Origin: Gracilimonas sp965227215
Lineage (GTDB): Bacteria > Bacteroidota > Rhodothermia > Balneolales > Balneolaceae
Direction: 5' to 3'
DNA length: 64,000 nucleotides
Assembly: GCA_965227215.1 (NCBI GenBank)
Contig: OZ245729.1
Span: 1,984,001 to 2,048,000 of the forward strand
A program made the translations under genes and the position numbers. Under the pieces are notes generated by a model. It searched no databases, had not been told where the DNA came from, and saw only the letters and a list, made by a program, of their open reading frames with translations. Position 1 is the first letter of the stretch, and every line of letters begins with the position of its first letter. This document shows positions 1 through 7,728 of this stretch, one piece after another.

Positions 1-525
1 AATGTTGGGAGAAAGTTGAATGGAAGAGTCGGAAGCCATCTCATTGAGGGCAATATTATCTATGTTTACCAGCTGACTCCAGGGACCATTGTTCTCCAAA
101 TAAGCTTTCATCCGTGGCATGGCGTAAACAGGAACTTCTGAAGCTCCCATTACCTCGTGTCCTAAGTACATTAGTCCGGTATAATGGCCGATATGTGCAT
201 GCGTTAAAAATATGCCGGAGAGGTCGTCATTTCCGGAAGTGGTTATAAGCTGATGCAGTTGATCAGTGAAGTCAGGAGTGGCTTCAAACATCCAGTTTTG
301 TCCGGTAGATTGATCGGTCAACCCAAGACTTACGACATACCGTTTTTTTACTTTTCCATCCCAAAACTGTTGACAGTGCTCCTTTTGGCAATCTGCCTGT
401 GGGAAACCGGCATCCTGGGCAATGCCCAGAATGGTGATGAACTGTTCAGACGGATGTTTTTCAGTGGGCGGATTGTCCACACAGCCAGAAATTATTAGCA
501 GCGATAGTAGTAAAAATCTGATCAT
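1..525 (-). CDS. PqqB-like metallo-beta-lactamase-fold lipoprotein, C-terminus outside window
   Basis: The first 175 codons of a hydrolase-like protein read leftward out of the window. The N-terminus is a lipoprotein signal (hydrophobic run ending ISGC). The next segment, LGIAQDAGFPQADC, resembles the start of PqqB-type beta-lactamase-fold proteins, and a metal-ligand motif THAHIGHYTGL follows near residue 110. Real PqqB acts in PQQ synthesis, but no other pqq gene is visible and the protein appears to be exported, so a generic MBL-fold hydrolase is the safer name. The start is the ATG at 525, which gives the lipoprotein signal. Confidence 0.75.
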   Translation of the reverse strand, partial: MIRFLLLSLLIISGCVDNPPTEKHPSEQFITILGIAQDAGFPQADCQKEHCQQFWDGKVKKRYVVSLGLTDQSTGQNWMFEATPDFTDQLHQLITTSGNDDLSGIFLTHAHIGHYTGLMYLGHEVMGASEVPVYAMPRMKAYLENNGPWSQLVNIDNIALNEMASDSSIQLSPNI

Positions 526-560
526 AGAATAAAGAAGCAAAAACAACAATTAATTCAAAG

Positions 561-667
561 CAACCTTTCAGCGTCCGGAGGATCTGGAAGCGTTGCGATG
601 TATGCGAAAGATCGGCTGTGGATCAGGCACCGAACGCTCCAAGGTCCTGTGGACGCTTGGAGGTTCT
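561..667. repeat. 107-bp hairpin-forming repeat, copy 1 (upstream of RAYT)
   Basis: This is an imperfect palindrome with arms of about 33 bp (562-594 and 633-665, 25 of 33 positions matching before counting G-U pairs) around a loop of about 38 nt. A second copy at 1364-1470 has the same length and differs at only about four positions. The pair brackets the transposase at 731-1357, the arrangement expected of REP/BIME elements mobilised by RAYT proteins, though these are longer than typical REPs. Confidence 0.85.
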
Positions 668-730
668 TGAGGTAGTTCTTTTTGAATAGAAGTTGATTTG
701 AACTATTGAAAGAACTTTTTAAGAAATAAA

Positions 731-1357
731 ATGCTTCAAGCAGGGTTTTACTACCATATCTACAACAGGGGAATTGATGGGGCCAAGATCTTTTTTAGTG
801 AAAGCGACTACCAAAAGTTTCTGAACAGATACCACTACTATTTGGGATTATCAGTAGAAACTTACGCCTATAGTTTGCTACAGAATCATTTTCACATACT
901 CATCAGACTATTACCTGAGGAACAAGTTGCTAAAAAAATAGATAGGGGATCTCACAACGTAGAACAGTTCTATATTCTACCAAAAAAGGAAGGAAAGGTA
1001 TTTAAAGCTGAAACTCTGTTAGGCCACTTTTTTAACAGTTATACGAAATATATCAACTCAAAGTATGGTCGATCCGGGGCGTTAATGGAGGGGAATTTTA
1101 AAAGAAAGGAAATTCAAAAAGTTGAATACTTGCAGCATTGTATCTGCTATATAAATCGTAACCCAATGCATCATGGGTTAGCAAAGAGCTATGATGAATA
1201 TCCACATTCCTCGTACACGGAGACGCTAAACAGTAAAAGCGATTTAGTGAATATTGAGGAAGTAATAAAAATATTCGGAGACCTGAAAAATTTTAAAGCA
1301 GCTCATAAAGAAGTTGCCATCAAACTAGAAACCGACTTAAGATTTGAAGAAATATAA
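731..1357 (+). CDS. REP-associated tyrosine transposase (RAYT, Y1/IS200-like)
   Basis: A 208-residue single-strand DNA transposase of the HUH Y1 type. The HUH metal motif is seen as NHFHIL near residue 57. The C-terminal region YLQHCICYINRNPMHHGL followed by YPHSSY matches the conserved RAYT core carrying the candidate nucleophilic tyrosine. The family cuts and rejoins hairpin-forming repeats in single-stranded DNA. The gene lies between two copies of a 107-bp palindromic repeat, and the right-hand copy starts 7 nt after its stop. Length and motifs are intact, so it may be active. No IS200 resolvase partner or target-site duplication was identified. Confidence 0.9.
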   Translation: MLQAGFYYHIYNRGIDGAKIFFSESDYQKFLNRYHYYLGLSVETYAYSLLQNHFHILIRLLPEEQVAKKIDRGSHNVEQFYILPKKEGKVFKAETLLGHFFNSYTKYINSKYGRSGALMEGNFKRKEIQKVEYLQHCICYINRNPMHHGLAKSYDEYPHSSYTETLNSKSDLVNIEEVIKIFGDLKNFKAAHKEVAIKLETDLRFEEI

Positions 1358-1363
1358 TCTAAG

Positions 1364-1470
1364 CAACCTTTCAGCGTGCGGAGGACCTGGAAGCGTTGCG
1401 ATGTATGCGAAAGATCGGCTGTGGATCAGACACCGAACGCTCCAAGGTCCTGTGGACGCCTGGAGGTTCT
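1364..1470. repeat. 107-bp hairpin-forming repeat, copy 2 (downstream of RAYT)
   Basis: Direct repeat of the element at 561-667 with about 96 percent identity by eye. Both are in the same orientation and retain the long internal inverted repeat. One change in the outer arm at the right-hand end (cttgg versus cctgg) keeps or alters pairing by a single base. No further copy was noticed in the window. Confidence 0.85.
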
Positions 1471-1551
1471 TTTTGTTTTTCCATAAATAGTGAAAGTTTT
1501 CAGAAATAATTGCTACACTCCCGAAGTCATTTTTGAAGCGAATCCAATATC

Positions 1552-1899
1552 ATGTTGTTGACAGTATTAATTCTTATTACAGCTTTCCTTTTAAACCTTT
1601 TTCTTCCATGGTGGAGCATTGCGATTCCCGGGCTTGTGTTTGGCTGGTGGTTTAATAAAAAATCTGGCCCATCGTTTGTGTTTGGATTTCTGGCCCTATT
1701 CTTACTTTGGGGTGGACAGGCCCTTTACGTTCACTTTGCCAACGATGCTATTCTTTCGACCCGCATTGCCGAAATGCTTGGAGTTGGCTCGCCTCTATTG
1801 GTAGTTCTGATAACCGGGGTGTTAGGTGGATTGATAAGTGGACTGGCAACCTTGACGGGCGCTTTACTTCAGGATACTCCACGAGTGTTCAATTCCTGA
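1552..1899 (+). CDS. Small hydrophobic membrane protein, function unknown
   Basis: A 115-residue protein with about three to four transmembrane segments (residues 2-35, 45-65 and 80-108). It contains Gly- and Trp-rich patches such as FGWWFNKKSGPSF and GLISGLATLTGALL. It resembles small conserved membrane proteins seen in Bacteroidota, but no function can be given. It lies downstream of the second RAYT repeat and upstream of a lipoprotein gene on the same strand, with a 65-bp gap. Confidence 0.6.
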   Translation: MLLTVLILITAFLLNLFLPWWSIAIPGLVFGWWFNKKSGPSFVFGFLALFLLWGGQALYVHFANDAILSTRIAEMLGVGSPLLVVLITGVLGGLISGLATLTGALLQDTPRVFNS

Positions 1900-1964
1900 T
1901 CGCATGCACATGCAATAACATCCGGTAGTTAAAGTCGGTATCTATTTGAAAAAAGAGGAGCCTT

Positions 1965-2384
1965 ATGTCATACCGAGTTACCACCTATTCCTTCATTCTA
2001 ACCACTTTTCTTATAGTTGGGTGTGCTACATCTTATCACCCGGAAAATTGGCGCGGATATGGTTTTAATGAAAAGCAGCTTTCAGAACAAAGCTATCTGG
2101 TATCATTCAGTGGGAATTCCCGCACTTCACCAGCAGATGTGCAGCGCATGCTACTACGCCGCTGTGCTGAACTCACCCTACAAAGAGGCTATAGTTATTT
2201 CTTAATTCTGGATAAAGACTCAGACAAAAAATCTGAAGTTTCTTACAGCGAAATTTCCGAAGAATACGACCGCAGCGAATCGTTCACGAAATCGGTTCAG
2301 ATTTATATGGCTCATGAAAAAGAGATCAGTCCGGAGGGACGCCATAAAGCTATTAATGCCGGTATTTATCTTCGGGGCAAATAG
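1965..2384 (+). CDS. CC0125/CC1285-type lipoprotein
   Basis: A 139-residue predicted lipoprotein with signal peptide and lipobox LIVGCATSY at residues 16-24. The mature part carries GYGFNEKQLSEQSYLVSFSG and RRCAELTLQRGYSYFLILD. These match the pattern of the CC0125/CC1285 lipoprotein family: a G-Y-x-E segment, an SF-x-GN segment, then AAELT-x-x-x-GY. The function of that family is unknown. The stop is 7 bp from the convergent end of the next gene. Confidence 0.7.
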   Translation: MSYRVTTYSFILTTFLIVGCATSYHPENWRGYGFNEKQLSEQSYLVSFSGNSRTSPADVQRMLLRRCAELTLQRGYSYFLILDKDSDKKSEVSYSEISEEYDRSESFTKSVQIYMAHEKEISPEGRHKAINAGIYLRGK

Positions 2385-2391
2385 GTGCGGA

Positions 2392-2820
2392 CTAATCTTT
2401 ATTACCGTAAAAGTCGCGGCCGGTATAGGTTTTATGAATGATTTTCCAGCCGTCTTTTAGCTTCAAGAGCAAGAAATAATCGGTGTACACTCCCCTGTTC
2501 GGCATCACAATTTCTACTTTAGCTGTTGCGGCATCGTTTTCATGATCGATAGAAATGATGCGGCCAATGCGGTTGCTTTTACGTCCTTCCTGAAATCCGG
2601 AAATATAATCCTGGCCATCCCAAACCCGAAGGCTATCGTCTCCTATTACAGTATATAAGTTAAAGTCGGGATGAAAAGCTTTGCGCAATCGGTCGGGTTC
2701 TCCGTTTGCGGTTCCTTCAATGTAATCGGTAAGGGTATCCTGAATGAGTTCTAATTCTGTTTGGGCAAACGCAGTAAAGCTGATAAATGAGCAGATTAAT
2801 AAAAGGCTAAGTTTTTTCAT
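2392..2820 (-). CDS. Secreted NTF2-like (lumazine-binding-like) protein
   Basis: A 142-residue protein with a cleavable signal peptide ending FAQ at about residue 20. The rest is one NTF2-like cone fold: a helical start with DTLTDYIEGTANGEPDRLRKAFHPDF, then strands through YFLLLKLKDGWKIIHKTY. This matches the putative lumazine-binding NTF2 group common in Bacteroidota, often annotated as nuclear transport factor 2 family protein. No catalytic residues can be assigned. It probably acts in the periplasm. Confidence 0.7.
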   Translation of the reverse strand: MKKLSLLLICSFISFTAFAQTELELIQDTLTDYIEGTANGEPDRLRKAFHPDFNLYTVIGDDSLRVWDGQDYISGFQEGRKSNRIGRIISIDHENDAATAKVEIVMPNRGVYTDYFLLLKLKDGWKIIHKTYTGRDFYGNKD

Positions 2821-2962
2821 GGCGAATTGGAATTAATGCATGATTGGGGAATACTTATATCGAGAACGACCTACGGACGATATTGGTAATGGTTTCGGGT
2901 GGTTGAGCAGAACACGATGGGTTTTGAAGAAAATACCCGTCCCCAACGAAAGGTTGAATAGG

Positions 2963-3067
2963 CTACGAAGCAAACAGTAGAATTTCGCCGATGGCATAAA
3001 GTAGGTACTTTCGAACAGTATCCTGCACGATGAGTTTTTTACGGATGGTTCGGAAGAATTTTAGCAT
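2963..3067 (-). pseudogene. Remnant of a DUF6090-family gene (N-terminus only)
   Basis: A 34-codon frame encodes MLKFFRTIRKK, then RKYLLYAIGEILLF, and stops. This is the characteristic N-terminus of DUF6090 membrane proteins of Bacteroidota, which normally continue through a VIGILIALQINNWNE segment and some 200 further residues. Here the frame stops just as the membrane helix begins, and nothing downstream (2821-2962) reads as the rest of the family. It is best seen as a decayed or truncated copy. The remainder of the 475-bp gap 2821-3295 has no gene. It contains a motif with GATTAATC-type short inverted repeats near 3094-3146. Confidence 0.6.
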
Positions 3068-3093
3068 GGGAATCGTGGATGTTAGGGGTTAAG

Positions 3094-3147
3094 AGATTTC
3101 GCGGATTTAATCTGCGTTAATCCATACATCCGATTAATCCGTGATTC
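3094..3147. repeat. Short intergenic inverted-repeat motif (GATTAATCTGCG type)
   Basis: Near 3100-3146 the sequence repeats GGATTTAA-TCTGCG-TTAATCC (a small hairpin) followed by CGATTAATCCGTGATTC. Related ATCTGTG/ATCTGCG palindromic motifs occur at 10583-10610, 11122-11154 and 61803-61832, which suggests one family of small dispersed intergenic repeats. Function is unknown. Confidence 0.4.
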
Positions 3148-3295
3148 AAATGGTATGTGTAGGAAGAAGTAAAACATGAAAGTCGCGACTATTCTTACGG
3201 TTTATTGTATATGGCTGCCTACAAAAACCTGATTTATTAACCGGCACGCTATAGGTTGCATACTCTTTATTTTGAGTTCTTAAGCCTGTCATTCT

Positions 3296-4786
3296 TTATA
3301 TCCATAATCCCATCCATAGTATACCCACGCTGAGCACCGCGAGAAATAAGAGCAATGGCCAGATAAATTTAAGCCAGGTATTGTAATTAATATTTACCAT
3401 GGCCAGAGAAGGCAGAAGCATGCTGGTGGGTGAAATGAAAAACATCATACCCATGCCAAAGAGGTAGGCATTTACAATCTCTTCGGTCGGTACCCCAATG
3501 ATCTGCGACAGGGAACTCATAATGGGCATGGAAACCACGGCTAAACCTGAGGTGCTCGAGATGAAAAAGGCCATCACAAAAAAGACAACCAATAAAGCAG
3601 GTAGAAATACAAAGCCGGACGCTCCTTCTACGATTTGAACCGCTTGATTCAGGATGGTGCCTGAGATCTTTCCATCGTTCATGATAATAGTAACGCCCCG
3701 AGCAATACCAATGATAAAACAGACGCCCAAGAGATCTTTAGCTCCATCAATAAAGGTTTTAATAAACTCTTTTTCAGGAGTTTGCTGCAGTATCCCCATC
3801 AAAATGGAGGCAATGAGAAACAAAACCGTCATTTCTTCCAGCCACCAGTGTAGGAAAGCAACGCCGATGATCATGACGAGGAAGGTTCCCCCAAATAGAA
3901 GAAGCAGGAATAAAGTCTTCCATTCAATAGGTTTGGCCTCCTTATCTACATGTATGTGGCTAAAGGGGTTTTCTATGCCCGAACCATGTACGAGAGATTT
4001 AGAGGGGTCTCTACGGACTTTGTTTCCATAGCGTATGATGTACGTGATGGAAATAAAAGTCCCGGCAACAAACATAGCCAATCTGCTAAAGAATCCGACT
4101 GTCCAGTTGATACCGGCAGCGTCTGAAGCGATAATTGTGGCAAAGGGGTTTATGGTGCTTGACATAGTTCCCATGGTAGACCCGATGAAGATGACGGCCA
4201 TGGGGACCAGCAAATCAAAACCGGCGGCCAGAAACACGGGAACCAGAATTGGGAAGAAGGCCAGAGTCTCCTCGGCCATTCCAAAGGTGCTGCCTCCAAC
4301 AGCAATCAGAAAGGTGACGATGATAATCAATAAGTTTTCTTTTTTATCCAGTCTGCGGGCAAGGGCAGCGATCCCAAGGTCGAGGGCGCCGGAGCTGTTG
4401 AAGACTCCGATAAAGCCTCCGATCAACAGCACAAGCATCACAATATCGATGACCTCATACATTCCTTTGATAGGAGCCATAAAGATATCAATTATACCCT
4501 GTGGATCGGCTTCCACCGTTTGGTAGGTATTGGGAACGGAAACAGGCCGGGTCAGGTCACCACTGGTGAATTTTTCAATACCTATAGTGATGCCCAATTC
4601 GTCGAGCGTTTGTTGATTCCCGGGCAGCTCTGTCATCCCATTGGGTGTGGTAAGCTCAAAAACCTCTTTCGAATTGTTGTAGGAGATGGTATGATAGTTC
4701 CCTGCCGGGAAAACCCACGTAGCGATGGCAGCCAACACTATGACGCCCATCAGTACGGTATAAGGGGTAGGAAATTGAATTTTCAT
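3296..4786 (-). CDS. YfcC-family C4-dicarboxylate/amino-acid carrier
   Basis: A 496-residue inner-membrane protein with about 12 membrane segments. The start, KIQFPTPYTVLMGVIVLAAI followed by TWVFPAGNY, is the signature of the YfcC family (DcuC superfamily). A central FGMAEETLAFFPILVPV and the C-terminal ISPTSMLLPSLAMV also fit. Members are proposed carboxylate or basic-amino-acid carriers; the substrate here is not determined. It stands alone and diverges from the MFS gene starting at 5001. Confidence 0.85.
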   Translation of the reverse strand: MKIQFPTPYTVLMGVIVLAAIATWVFPAGNYHTISYNNSKEVFELTTPNGMTELPGNQQTLDELGITIGIEKFTSGDLTRPVSVPNTYQTVEADPQGIIDIFMAPIKGMYEVIDIVMLVLLIGGFIGVFNSSGALDLGIAALARRLDKKENLLIIIVTFLIAVGGSTFGMAEETLAFFPILVPVFLAAGFDLLVPMAVIFIGSTMGTMSSTINPFATIIASDAAGINWTVGFFSRLAMFVAGTFISITYIIRYGNKVRRDPSKSLVHGSGIENPFSHIHVDKEAKPIEWKTLFLLLLFGGTFLVMIIGVAFLHWWLEEMTVLFLIASILMGILQQTPEKEFIKTFIDGAKDLLGVCFIIGIARGVTIIMNDGKISGTILNQAVQIVEGASGFVFLPALLVVFFVMAFFISSTSGLAVVSMPIMSSLSQIIGVPTEEIVNAYLFGMGMMFFISPTSMLLPSLAMVNINYNTWLKFIWPLLLFLAVLSVGILWMGLWI

Positions 4787-5000
4787 ACTTGCCGGTTCTT
4801 AATTAATAAAACGCTTGGAAAGAACATGATGACCACCATAAGAAATTAAGGCTGAATATATGGGGTATTTTTTGAATGTAAATGCAACTCATTTTAATAC
4901 CCGATTAATTTCATTTATCAGGTCCTGTCTTTCTCTGAAGATGATAATATTTACGAAAATCATTTTGTCAATGGCCGGCTCCTTTCGTTTCTTTTCAGCC

Positions 5001-6188
5001 ATGACTAAAAAGATCCCGGCTCATATACTTCCTGTCATTGTACTGGCGCAATTTGCAGGCACTTCCCTCTGGTTTGCTGGCAATGCCGTGGTAGATGAGT
5101 TGATTGTTACGCTGGGTCTGCCGGAATTATTTGTGGGCTATATTACCATGGCGGTACAGGCCGGATTTATTGCCGGAACGCTGCTGTTTGCTTTTCTAAA
5201 TGTAGCCGACCGGTTTTCGCCGGTAAAAGTATTCTTAGTCTGCGCTCTGGGTGGCTCAGCGGCCAACCTGCTGGTGATGTGGTCGGCCTCGGGGTTGAGT
5301 ATCATTATGGTCCGATTTATTACAGGTTTCTTTTTAGCCGGCATATATCCGGTGGGGATGAAGATTTCTTCGGATTGGCATAAAGAGGGATTGGGAAAAG
5401 CACTGGGTTATCTGGTAGGAGCGCTTGTCGTAGGTACGGCATTTCCTCATCTGCTCAAGTTTATAGGTGGAGAGCTGCCCTGGCGATATGTAATAGCAGG
5501 GACTTCAATAATTGCTACAGCCGGAGGGTTGCTTTTATTCCTGACCGTCTCTGATGGCCCAAACCGAACTTCCTCAGCCGGTTTTAAATTCGATGCCGCC
5601 GCCATCCTGAAGTTGTTCCGAAATACCAATTTCAGATCAGCTGCTTTCGGGTACTTTGGTCATATGTGGGAACTGTATACCTTCTGGGCTTTTGTCCCGG
5701 TGATACTGAGCTGGTATGCCCTCACAAATAACCAGCCGGATCTGGCAGTTTCATTCTGGAGTTTTATAATTATTGGTGTGGGCGGAATCAGTTGTGCGAT
5801 TGGAGGATATTGGTCATTAAAGAAAAGCAGTAAATGGGTATCAAAAATTTCATTAGCTGCATCAGGATTATGTTGTCTGCTAGTTCCTTTTTCCTTCAGC
5901 CTTTCGTTGGCTCTGTTTCTAACGCTTCTTATTCTCTGGGGAATTTTTGTGATTCCGGACAGCCCTCAGTTTTCAACCATGGTGGCTCAATCTTCGGAAT
6001 CTTCATATGTGGCAACGGGACTTACCATCGTAAACAGTCTCGGCTTTGCGATTACTATTGTTAGCATTCAACTGGTAAATCTGATGTGGTCGGCCACAGA
6101 AAACACGTATGTATTTTGGTTGATGGCAGTAGGGCCATTGGCAGGTTTTTGGGCAATTAGTAAATACCGAAGCACTCATAATAGGTAA
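5001..6188 (+). CDS. MFS transporter
   Basis: A 395-residue, roughly 12-helix major facilitator protein. The N-terminal LAQFAGTSLWFAGNAV and VRFITGFFLAGIYPVGMKI segments are typical of an uncharacterised MFS group related to CynX/NarK-like carriers. The frame is open upstream to an ATG at 4860. I chose the ATG at 5001 because family members start a few residues before the first helix, and the 47 extra residues are low-complexity and unlike a transporter N-terminus. Substrate unknown. Confidence 0.8.
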   Translation: MTKKIPAHILPVIVLAQFAGTSLWFAGNAVVDELIVTLGLPELFVGYITMAVQAGFIAGTLLFAFLNVADRFSPVKVFLVCALGGSAANLLVMWSASGLSIIMVRFITGFFLAGIYPVGMKISSDWHKEGLGKALGYLVGALVVGTAFPHLLKFIGGELPWRYVIAGTSIIATAGGLLLFLTVSDGPNRTSSAGFKFDAAAILKLFRNTNFRSAAFGYFGHMWELYTFWAFVPVILSWYALTNNQPDLAVSFWSFIIIGVGGISCAIGGYWSLKKSSKWVSKISLAASGLCCLLVPFSFSLSLALFLTLLILWGIFVIPDSPQFSTMVAQSSESSYVATGLTIVNSLGFAITIVSIQLVNLMWSATENTYVFWLMAVGPLAGFWAISKYRSTHNR

Positions 6189-6356
6189 GATAAATTTACG
6201 AAGTTTGATTCGAACCGGGTCAATAACAAAAAGCATACGGATTTACATTAATTATTCAGTAAATCTCAGAATCAAAATTGAATCCAATCTTCGCGCTCCG
6301 TATCTTAGGAAAACTTCAAACAAGCTTTTTACTCAAATCAACATTTTAGCAATCCA

Positions 6357-6364
6357 TAGTTTTG
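6357..6364 (+). promoter_or_regulatory. Candidate -7 promoter element for carAB leader
   Basis: TAGTTTTG matches the Bacteroidota -7 consensus TAnnTTTG exactly. A transcript starting about 7 nt downstream would begin about 20 nt before the leader ORF. No good TTTG -33 element sits at the usual 19-21 nt spacing, only a T-rich run at 6326-6330, so the call is tentative. The rest of the 6189-6389 gap shows nothing else convincing. Confidence 0.35.
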
Positions 6365-6389
6365 AAGCACTGCCCAAGCGCACCCAAAA

Positions 6390-6566
6390 ATGGAGGTCGC
6401 GCGACTGATGGCATTTCCATTTCCCTATATTATTTTCAAAATCCGGCGCGGTATTCGCAGTCGGATTTTTTTTGACCTGAAATTTTTTTTGACCGCCTTT
6501 CCCGTTGCAAACATGGTGTTTGTAACCTTTTCTCAATCAAACTCACAAAACCCGAAATACATCTAA
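6390..6566 (+). CDS. Candidate leader peptide ORF of carAB
   Basis: A 58-codon ORF begins with ATG at 6390 and ends with TAA three nucleotides before the carA start. It is rich in Phe, Ile and Arg (MAFPFPYIIFKIRRGIRSR near residues 7-25) and has many UUU codons. It reads straight through a terminator-like hairpin and two T8 runs. It resembles no known protein domain. The layout recalls the E. coli pyrBI leader, where ribosome position relative to a stalled polymerase couples UTP level to termination. A chance ORF cannot be excluded. No Shine-Dalgarno is evident before the ATG. Confidence 0.45.
   Translation: MEVARLMAFPFPYIIFKIRRGIRSRIFFDLKFFLTAFPVANMVFVTFSQSNSQNPKYI
6439..6473 (+). terminator. 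Terminator-like hairpin (candidate attenuator) upstream of carA
   Basis: AAATCCGGC pairs with GTCGGATTT (6439-6447 with 6460-6468, including one G-U pair), followed by T's to 6473. It lies about 96 nt before carA and inside the leader ORF. The tract just upstream (6413-6437) is T-rich, a possible polymerase pause region. A second T8 run follows at 6483-6490. The spacing fits an intrinsic attenuator better than a terminator of the MFS gene, which ends 250 bp earlier. Confidence 0.5.
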
Positions 6567-6569
6567 TCC

Positions 6570-7673
6570 ATGTCACTACGCCCACAGAAAAAAGCCATAC
6601 TTGCACTCAGCGATGGTACCGTTGTTCACGGCCAGGCCGTTGGACACGAAGGAATTACCGGTGGCGAGTTATGCTTTAACACCAGCATGACCGGCTACCA
6701 GGAAATTTTCACCGATCCAAGTTACTACGGTCAGCTTATGATGATGACCTATCCGCACATTGGAAATTACGGGACCATGCCCCGGGATGATGAAGCCCGA
6801 AAAGTGATGGTGGCCGGAGTTATCACCCGGGCCTTTTCATGGGAATACAGCAATCCCATGGCCGACCGCAGCCTGCAGGAATATCTTGAAGACAATGAAA
6901 TTACCGGTATCTCCGGAGTGGACACCCGGCAGCTGGTTCGTCATATCCGTGAAAAAGGCGTGATGAATGCGGTGATCTCGAGTACGGAACTGGACGAGGA
7001 CAAACTGGTTCAGATGGCGAAAGACTGGGACGATATGGAAGGCCTTGAACTGGCTTCTAAAGTAACCCGGTCGGAAGCCCAAACCGTAAACGGTGAAGAT
7101 GAATACCGTGTAGCGGCCTTCGATTACGGCATCAAGCAAAACATAATCAACAACCTGAATGAGCGGGGTTGCACGCTGCGTGTGTTTCCGGCTAAAACAC
7201 CGGTCGAGGAAGTGAAAGCCTGGGAAGCAGACGGATATTTTTTCTCTAACGGCCCCGGAGACCCGACTGCAACAGCTGAGTATGCACTTGAAGTAGTAGA
7301 ATTCGCGAAGAAAAGCGGAAAGCCGGTCTTTGGGATTTGTCTCGGACACCAGCTGATGGCGCTCAATGAAGGCCTGAAAACTAAGAAGATGTTTGTGGGG
7401 CATCGCGGAGCTAATCAACCCGTGAAAAATCTCAGTACAGGATTGGTCGAAATCTCTACTCAAAATCACGGCTTTGCCGTCGATGAGGATTCATTAGATG
7501 ATAAGATCGCAGAAGTAACTCATGTGAACCTGAATGATGGGACGATTGAAGGGCTGAAATTTAAAAGCTTCCCCGGCTTTTCCGTTCAATATCACCCTGA
7601 AGCATCCCCCGGTCCACATGACTCCGCCTACCTGTTCGATCAGTTCATCGACATGATGAAAGCGCAAAAGTAA
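6570..7673 (+). CDS. carA: Carbamoyl-phosphate synthase small (glutaminase) subunit
   Basis: A 367-residue protein that hydrolyses glutamine and passes ammonia to CarB, for arginine and pyrimidine synthesis. The N-terminal half carries the CPSase small-chain signature GELCFNTSMTGYQEIFTDPSY. The C-terminal half is a class I glutamine amidotransferase with nucleophile Cys near residue 257 in FGICLGHQL and the His/Glu pair in QYHPEASPGPHDSAY. Length is slightly below the E. coli protein (about 382). It is followed 55 bp later by carB, so the two are likely co-transcribed. A candidate attenuator leader precedes it. Confidence 0.97.
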   Translation: MSLRPQKKAILALSDGTVVHGQAVGHEGITGGELCFNTSMTGYQEIFTDPSYYGQLMMMTYPHIGNYGTMPRDDEARKVMVAGVITRAFSWEYSNPMADRSLQEYLEDNEITGISGVDTRQLVRHIREKGVMNAVISSTELDEDKLVQMAKDWDDMEGLELASKVTRSEAQTVNGEDEYRVAAFDYGIKQNIINNLNERGCTLRVFPAKTPVEEVKAWEADGYFFSNGPGDPTATAEYALEVVEFAKKSGKPVFGICLGHQLMALNEGLKTKKMFVGHRGANQPVKNLSTGLVEISTQNHGFAVDEDSLDDKIAEVTHVNLNDGTIEGLKFKSFPGFSVQYHPEASPGPHDSAYLFDQFIDMMKAQK

Positions 7674-7728
7674 GGCACTTGTCAGCCCCAAATAACTAAT
7701 AACGAATTAACGAAAAACGAACTAAGAA

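Noticed and set aside
253..498. 81-codon plus-strand ORF
   Set aside because: It is the antisense of the PqqB-like lipoprotein gene (1-525), which has a signal peptide and family motifs.
4035..4526. 163-codon plus-strand ORF
   Set aside because: It is antisense to the YfcC carrier gene.
4860..5000. Upstream extension of the MFS gene
   Set aside because: The extra 47 residues do not resemble a transporter N-terminus and family members start near 5001.
6205..6408. 67-codon plus-strand ORF before carA
   Set aside because: It has no family resemblance and overlaps the leader ORF in another frame; probably chance.
6837..7469. 210-codon minus-strand ORF
   Set aside because: It lies wholly opposite carA, whose motifs are complete, and has no recognisable domain.
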